Assembly: GCA_963969495.1 (NCBI GenBank)
Contig: OZ018330.1
Span: 49,869,706 to 49,933,705, forward strand
Length of the DNA: 64,000 nt
Source: Ceratothoa steindachneri
Lineage: Eukaryota; Arthropoda; Malacostraca; Isopoda; Cymothoidae
Direction of reading: 5' to 3'
Shown: in pieces, positions 58,843 to 64,000 of the stretch
Layout: every line of letters starts with the position of its first letter
Position numbering within the stretch: the first letter of the stretch is position 1
Position numbers and translations under genes: made by a program
Notes under the pieces: generated by a model
Seen by the model: only the letters and a program-made list of their open reading frames with translations
What the model was told of the DNA's origin: nothing
Databases searched by the model: none

Positions 58843-60434
58843 CATATACTTGTTTTGTATCCTCTGCATTTCTTATTTTGCTGCTTTTGAGACGCCGAAC
58901 AGATATGCTGAGGTATAGATGAGGGTGTATCTGACAAGCACCAGATACAGTTTCCTTTTAGTCCTTTAGCTGAGGTTTCTGAAGCTATAGAGGGTTCTGA
59001 TTGCCAAATTTTATTTCTGAATCCGTTCTGTGACGTGCTTCCTGTACCCGTTAACAGTGACCTTTATCTCGAGTACATTAAACTCGTTCCTGTAGGGATA
59101 ATGCGTATCCCCCACTGTTACATCCGCTGTTTTTCTTCTTCCCAATGGGACGATATTGAATTTGTCGCCATTAGTTCGGATTTTCCATTTTGATTCATAT
59201 TCGTTGACTTTTCTTATTTCCTCGGTAGTCATTCGAGCTTGCAAAGGCACGTTCTTATATCCACTAACTATAAGTTGACTTATGTCATCGGCGAACTGGA
59301 TGTTTAGGCTGGTGGGGTGGGGTGGCTCTGGGATGTCGGCTGATATATCGAGTATAAGGTTGGACTGAAGCACTCGCCTTGAGGCAATCCTACCTGTATA
59401 TTAAATGTTAGACCGTCCGTGCGCCTTATACTGATGTAGGCCGACCTCTCCATGGATCTCGTATTGCATCCCCCTTAGCCATACTTTATCAAATGCCTTT
59501 AACACGTCTCTGCATACTATGTCGATATAGCTCCTGTTTTTCTTCGCTTGACCAATCTTTTCTGTGATGACATTTATTGCCATCTCGGTGTTTCTCTTCT
59601 TTCTGAAGTCGTATTGCTGTTCGTTGTAGAGCGAATTTTTCTCCAGGTGCTCGACAAGTCTTCTGTTCAGGATTTTCTCGAAGAGTTTCCCCTCAATTTC
59701 AAGAAGGGATATTGGGCGATAACTCTCCTTCCTCGTTAGAGGCTTTCCAGATTTGGCAATGAAGATCATTTTTGCCGTTTTTTATGCGTCGGGAAAGTAG
59801 CCTACATTTTGGCAGGCATTAAAGATATTGAGTAAACCTTCCCACAAGCATTTCGGTGCTTTGACGAAGTTTAACTTTGTCAAACCTGACCGTCCTGGAG
59901 CTTTTTTCTTAAAGGAGTAGAGCGCACTTTCTAGTTCTTCTAGCGTCATTCTTTCTTCTTCTCCTTCTTCTCTGTTCACTTGGTGGTTAGGATGCGTCCT
60001 TTCATTGATTTTATTCAGCTCGTATATAATCTTATTTCCAAAATCAATGTCGAGGTCTTCATTTTCTTCTTCACTGATTCTGAAAATCTGTTCCGGGTGT
60101 TGTCTGAGAATTGCCTCCATTTCATTCTCCTCTGATTTAATTTTCCCTTGGTCGTCTTCTAATTCCATCTTTTTCTTCTGGGACTTTACTTTCATCCCCC
60201 TGATATTTGCCCAGAATTCTTTCGGTGATGCTTTGCTATCTAGTTCTTTGATAGCTTAATTCCTTTCTCTTCTTGTTGTTCGTAAATTAGAATTTTTAAT
60301 TCTTCCTTTATTTCTCTCATACGGTACATTGTCTCACGGGATGTACCCGTGGTGGTGGTGCTCATTTGATATAATCCTTTTGGCTCACGGTCTAAACCTT
60401 TCATACAATCGGTCCATTTATATGCAGAGATCAT
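58843..60434 (-). pseudogene. Linker and reverse transcriptase of LINE copy E
   Basis: Linker 60195-59782 (RMTLEELESALYSFKKKAPG, then RSGLTKLNFVKAP). RT 59769-59401: KMIFIAKSGKPLTRKESYRP, DIVCRDVLKAFDKVW. RT 59373-59011: LNIQFADDISQLI, then degraded thumb frames up to KAAK and QRIQNKYMY at about 58843, where the LTR-like insertion begins. Motif B (GVPQGxxLSPLL) is lost between the two RT frames (about 59374-59400), so this RT cannot work. Confidence 0.83.
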
Positions 60435-60447
60435 TCTGTATGTCAGC

Positions 60448-61270
60448 CTAGATCATCTGGGCCTCTAGCCGCTCCATTTCTTCGTCTATTTCCTCGAGCA
60501 TCGCTTCGTCGAGGTTTGCTGGGATGTAATTTCTTAACATTCGCTCGTAATTATCCCAATTTGCCCTGCTGTAATTCTTCCTTGTATGTGATGGTATCAA
60601 TATAGAGTTAACTTTGGTATACAGATTAATCCCTATATGGTCGCTACAAGGTATCACTTCAGGGTTCATGTGATAATTATAGGGTAAGAGGAAGTTGGCC
60701 AAGCAGATGTCTGGCTTGGTGGCGCACCTTTCCGTGATGAAGGTTGGAAAGTTGGGATCCAGTCTCTGGACGATGTTCCTATCCAGAAGAGTATTCAAGC
60801 ATGTGCCTATACCGTTAATTCGAGTATACCCAGACTCGGCCTATCGTGCGTTCAGGTCCCACATTAGTATCGTAGGGACCATTCGCCCGAGTATACTCGT
60901 GATGATGTGGTTCGGCAAATAGTCACATTTCGGGGGTTGATATCCTGTGGCAACGACCATCTTCCCCAGACTCATTTCTACCTCTATGGCGAGGTAGGAT
61001 TCTTCCAAGTTCTTGAGCTGCTTGAATTTTATTCCCTTCTTAATCGCAATGGCTGCTCCGTCGTATCGTTCTTGAGAATGGTTCACTATCAGCACGTCAT
61101 AGTTCCATATCTTGATTATGTCCCTATCCGTGTTAACTCTGTGTTCCTAAATGAGTATTATGTCAGCATCGATTTTTTGGAAAATGTTACCATAGTGCAC
61201 TCTTTTCGTGGTCCATCCGTCGGTGTTGATCCTCAAGATTCTTAAGCTGTCTCTTTGCATTATGAGGACT
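60448..61270 (-). pseudogene. APE endonuclease of LINE copy E
   Basis: Frames 61095-60841 and 60798-60448, preceded by LRILRINTDGWTTKR near 61250. Motifs: NHSQERYDGAAIAIKKGIKF, VATGYQPPKCDYLP, ILMWDLNAR (catalytic DLN), FITERCATKPDICLANF and VIPCSDHIGI (SDH box intact). It then runs into the linker MLEEIDEEMERLEAQMI. Stops occur in the initial part and after DLNAR. Confidence 0.83.
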
Positions 61271-61837
61271 AATCTAATCTACCGTTTCTTCAGCCTGGGG
61301 TCCCTGTTGGGGACCTTTTGGCGAGCAGGGGATGGAATTTCAGCAGTTTCTTCGTGGATTACTTCCATGCCCTTGTTCCTCTTTGATAATTGTTTTCTGG
61401 GGGAGGGGGGGTCTTCTATTTATTCCTGGAGGTCCTTTTTGTTGTGGTTTGGATGAGGATGTACTCATATTGACTATTTTTAATGAGTCTGGAGATTTGG
61501 GTACTTTAATTGTAGGTAGATTGTTTGCCTGTAGTAGTGAATTGAGTTCACTCTCATAACTTCATGGGTTTCCCATATTAACGATGTGGGCGTAATGATG
61601 CATGTGAGGATCTTCAAGCTCACTTCAGAGTTGAGTTGCATCGTAAGTTGGTTTATGGTTAAGGTTTGGTTGGGTCGTGATGCTGCAGCCGTGTAGCTTT
61701 GGGCACTATGGGCTCGAGCTTCTTCTTCTTTCTTCTTTATTACCCCTTTTCTTCTGGTGCAATTTAATGCCAAAGTTCGGTGGTCACCGTTGCAATTTAA
61801 GCACCTTTAGGTCGTTGAGGCACAGTCTCTAAATCTA

Positions 61838-62759
61838 CGAGGGGTGGTCAATAAGTTTTGCGAATCGGTAGGGCGAAACAGTGGAAAGGAGATGGTTGTT
61901 TGTAGGGATCTTAGGACAAGTTATGACAAGTCAGGACCTGCAGCCGCAAGCTCCTGCCTCGTCTATTTAAGAAGCAGTAGCTGATCGCAGATCATCAGTC
62001 ACAAATTTTTCAACAATGGAGAAGGTTGAGCAGTGATCAAAATTTTACCAAGGAAGGCAAGAATGCAAAAGAGATCCATAAACGCATGGTTGCAGTGTAC
62101 ACCGACACCGCCCCTTCATATGCAACCATTACTCGCTGGAATAGGATGTTCCTCCATGGTCATGAGTCCCTTGAAGATGACTCTCGTCCAGGACGCCCGC
62201 CAGACGTGACCAATGAGGAAAATGTGGCCCGTGTGGAGAGGATGACCCTCGACAATCGACGGGTGAAGGTCGAAGAAATCGAGCAAGAACTTGGAATATC
62301 ACATGGAAGTGTTACCAACATCATCTACGACAATTTGGCCATGACCAAGGTCTCTGCCCGTTGAGTCTCTAGAAGCCCCATGCCCCTTGATCGACTTCAA
62401 CGTCGTCAAAGTCCACAAAGCTAGAGTTGCACAAGCTGCCATGCGCGAGTGCGGATTCGAGGAGCTCAACCATCCCCCTACAGCCCAGATATGGCCCCAG
62501 CGACTACTTTTTATTCCGCCAGCTCAAGGCTGCACTGTGTGGACGCCGGTTTTGGGACGATGAAGATGTCCAGCTCGCCGTCCAGGAGTGGATTGAACAG
62601 CAGTCGAGAGATTTCTGGTTGTCTGGAACTCGAAGCCTCAGGGACAAGTGGCGCAAGTGCATTGACGTCGATGGTAGTTATATTGAAAAATAATAAAACA
62701 CTTTTCATTATATCTCGTTTCCTTATATCCAAATTGCAAAACTTATTGACCGCCCTTCG
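61838..62759 (+). mobile_element. Mariner transposon, internally deleted, nested in LINE copy E
   Basis: Inverted ends CGAGGGGTGGTCAATAAGTT and, in reverse complement, CGAAGGGCGGTCAATAAGTT, flanked by TA on both sides (61836-61837 and 62760-62761). At 922 bp it is shorter than a full mariner (about 1.3 kb). It interrupts the gag zinc-knuckle region of LINE copy E, and the LINE sequence resumes directly on either side. Confidence 0.9.
62026..62693 (+). pseudogene. Mariner transposase lacking the first two catalytic residues
   Basis: The N-terminal DNA-binding part is intact: AKEIHKRMVAVYTDTAPSYA, SLEDDSRPGRPPDV (GRP hook), IEQELGISHGSVTNII and MTKVSAR, then TGA where a Trp codon is usual. Soon after, the sequence jumps to VHKARVAQAA-type residues and the C-terminal part: PSDYFLFRQLKAALCGRRFW, RSLRDKWRKCIDVDGSYIEK, stop at 62691-62693. 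The segment carrying the GDE and HDNAPVH motifs is deleted; only the third aspartate region (SPDMAPS.DYF) remains. It could bind its ends but not cut. Confidence 0.87.
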
Positions 62760-63346
62760 TATGATCCTCCTGCCCGCATTTAGCTTCTTGTCCTTGTTTG
62801 GGCAGGAGTCGCTCGTATGATTTTCCACTTTGTAACAGGAAAAATACATTTGTATATTGTTGAACTTTTCCTGTTCGATATTCTCGGAAGGGATCCTCAT
62901 GTTAAAAGCTAAGAGCCCATCTCTCTTGGTTTTATGTGCCATTTCGGGGGTCTGATACGTGATTTTAAACAAATGGGTGTGGTTATTAAATTTGATAAAT
63001 TCCTTAATCTTCGCCCATGGGTTTTGATATTCAATCTCTCTCTTGGTTTCCTCTGTTGTTCTTTTGCCAATCCAGTTTTCGATCTTATGGCAGATGACGC
63101 TCCTATTGGCCGCCACCTGGGAAGGGGGGGGGGATTTTTGCCTTAAGCGCGATCTTCTTTACGACAGAGGGCTATGTACCCGTTGGTCACGTCGATCAAT
63201 CGGATCAGTGCAACATTAATTTCTTCAAACAGAACTAGGCACACCTGAGCTTTGGCCGGAACTGCATGGCCGGGGAGCCCCCTGAGGGGGGCTCTCTTCG
63301 TTGTATCCATCTCCCATGAAGAAGAGGTGGGTGATCCTTGTTCCAA

Positions 63347-64000
63347 GTTGGTCCTCTTCTTTTTTATAGTCTTCTTTCTTGAAATGTGTTTTGTGAATGA
63401 GAGTTTAATGTGAGTGATGTTATGTGCTTAGGTGAGCGAGATGAAAATTCAGAAAAGGAGTGTTCCCTGCCATATTGCGGCACCGTGCTTTCGCGAACCA
63501 GTACTGCAATTGATGGGGGTGATGGATGATAAAGGGATGGACCCTGGAAGGTATCCTCCAAAGGGGTGAATTATGGCGGACTTGATGATGGATGAAGGCC
63601 GAATAAACTTCCTTCACCCAGGGGTGCCATCTCCTTTTTTAATTCGCAACTGCATCCTCCATATACGGTTGCATTTCCCTCTATGATCCCCATCGATAAA
63701 GCTAAATCAAAGAAGTTCGCAGTCTGTCCCTTTTCCCGGGGGAGAGAGATCTTCTGAAATTGATTTCGGCTGTGGGCTACTCCTCAAACCAGCTTCCATC
63801 AATTCCCCCAATTATGCCACATCACAGTCGACTGGCATAGTTGGAACTAGGGTTATGAGCAGTTCAGGTCCACGATTGCACGATGCCTGCCAGCGGGGAA
63901 CGATGTAGGGAGCTTAAGCGCTCATGTCGGTTTTACGTGGTCGATGAAAAAGGTGGTATTTTCTCTTCCCCAAAACAAACGTAGGGCTGTTTTTTAAAAT
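63347..64000 (-). other. 5' UTR of LINE copy E and window edge
   Basis: Minus-strand sequence shares GGAAGCTGGTTTGAGGAGTA and GGGACAGACTGCGAACT-type blocks with the 5' UTR of copy C (48130-48210). Small frames on either strand (63364-63617) have no motif. The element start was not located before the window end. Confidence 0.6.

Larger units (their letters stand above)
61480..63346 (-). pseudogene. Gag-like ORF1 of LINE copy E, interrupted by mariner
   Basis: N-terminal part 63346-63143 (ALIRLIDVTNGYIALCRKED). Then 63116 to about 62762 (ENWIGKRTTEETKREIEYQN, HLFKITYQTPEMAHKTKRDG, YFSCYKVENHTSDSCPNKDK), where the mariner begins. Beyond it, below 61836, the second half of the knuckle array resumes with CLNCNGDHRTLALNC and a basic KKKEEEARAHS region. 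The first knuckle has Cys replaced by Tyr/Ser-type drift. Frameshift near 63130. Confidence 0.82.
56438..63990 (-). mobile_element. LINE family copy E, split by an LTR and a mariner insertion
   Basis: On the minus strand: 5' UTR (about 63990-63347, sharing AGCTGGTTTGAGGA(G/A)TAGCC with copy C), gag (63346 to about 61480), endonuclease (about 61270-60448), linker and RT (60434-58843), C-terminal tail (57018-56658) and 3' UTR to 56438. Two insertions interrupt it: mariner 61838-62759 in gag, and an LTR-like element 57024-58837 in ORF2. Stops occur throughout. It is the longest copy, though old. The 5' end is close to the window edge, so the true start may lie outside. Confidence 0.87.

Overview
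This is a eukaryotic, AT-rich, intron-containing stretch that looks like an arthropod genome. One spliced cellular gene, at least 11 exons with GT/AG junctions, runs through the left third. Most of the rest is transposable elements: Penelope-like elements, several Tc1/mariner-type transposons, a Merlin element, a CR1-like LINE, five copies of one APE-type LINE family, LTR pieces and a hAT-like element. Long (TA)n arrays recur. This mix would fit a copepod such as a sea louse, but the assignment rests on general resemblance only.

Layout. 1-1647: Penelope-like element. 1777-3899: Tc1/mariner element with roughly 217-bp inverted ends, sitting inside a (TA)n array. 3906-4145: fragment of an unnamed multicopy protein family. 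5044-22164: mitochondrial-type acetyl-CoA synthetase (ACSS1-like), 11 exons found, first exon(s) missing. Its introns hold a deleted Tc1-type element, a Merlin element with its target duplication, two copies of an unclassified repeat, a tRNA-derived SINE-like stretch and small tandem repeats. 23120-23935: 58-bp minisatellite. 24300-30550: three decayed Tc1/mariner transposases around a broken protein-coding unit of unknown family (24985-27480). 30899-31908: LTR-like block. 33187-33860: Gypsy polyprotein fragment with an unusual domain order. 35571-37242: 852-bp recent tandem duplication. 37959-39398: CR1-like LINE.

39537-64000 is dominated by copies A-E of one LINE family. A is 5'-truncated (+). 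B is on the minus strand with an internal deletion. C is nearly full length (+). D directly follows C head to tail and is cut off in the gag zinc knuckles. E is on the minus strand. Two later insertions split E: a 1.8-kb solo-LTR-like element (57024-58837, 5-bp target duplication) and a deleted mariner (61838-62759, TA duplication). Removing either one restores the interrupted LINE frame or motif order, so the insertion history can be read directly. A hAT-like block (41745-43702) lies between A and B, and a second Penelope fragment with a foldback terminus lies at 55136-56065.

Only the acetyl-CoA synthetase looks like a working host gene. Most other coding segments carry stops, frameshifts or deletions. 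No new cellular system was found. The most unusual objects are the unassigned coding unit at 25-27.5 kb, the foldback and ribozyme-like Penelope terminus, the Gypsy fragment with integrase-type sequence ahead of RT-type sequence, and the chimeric 5' end of LINE copy D.
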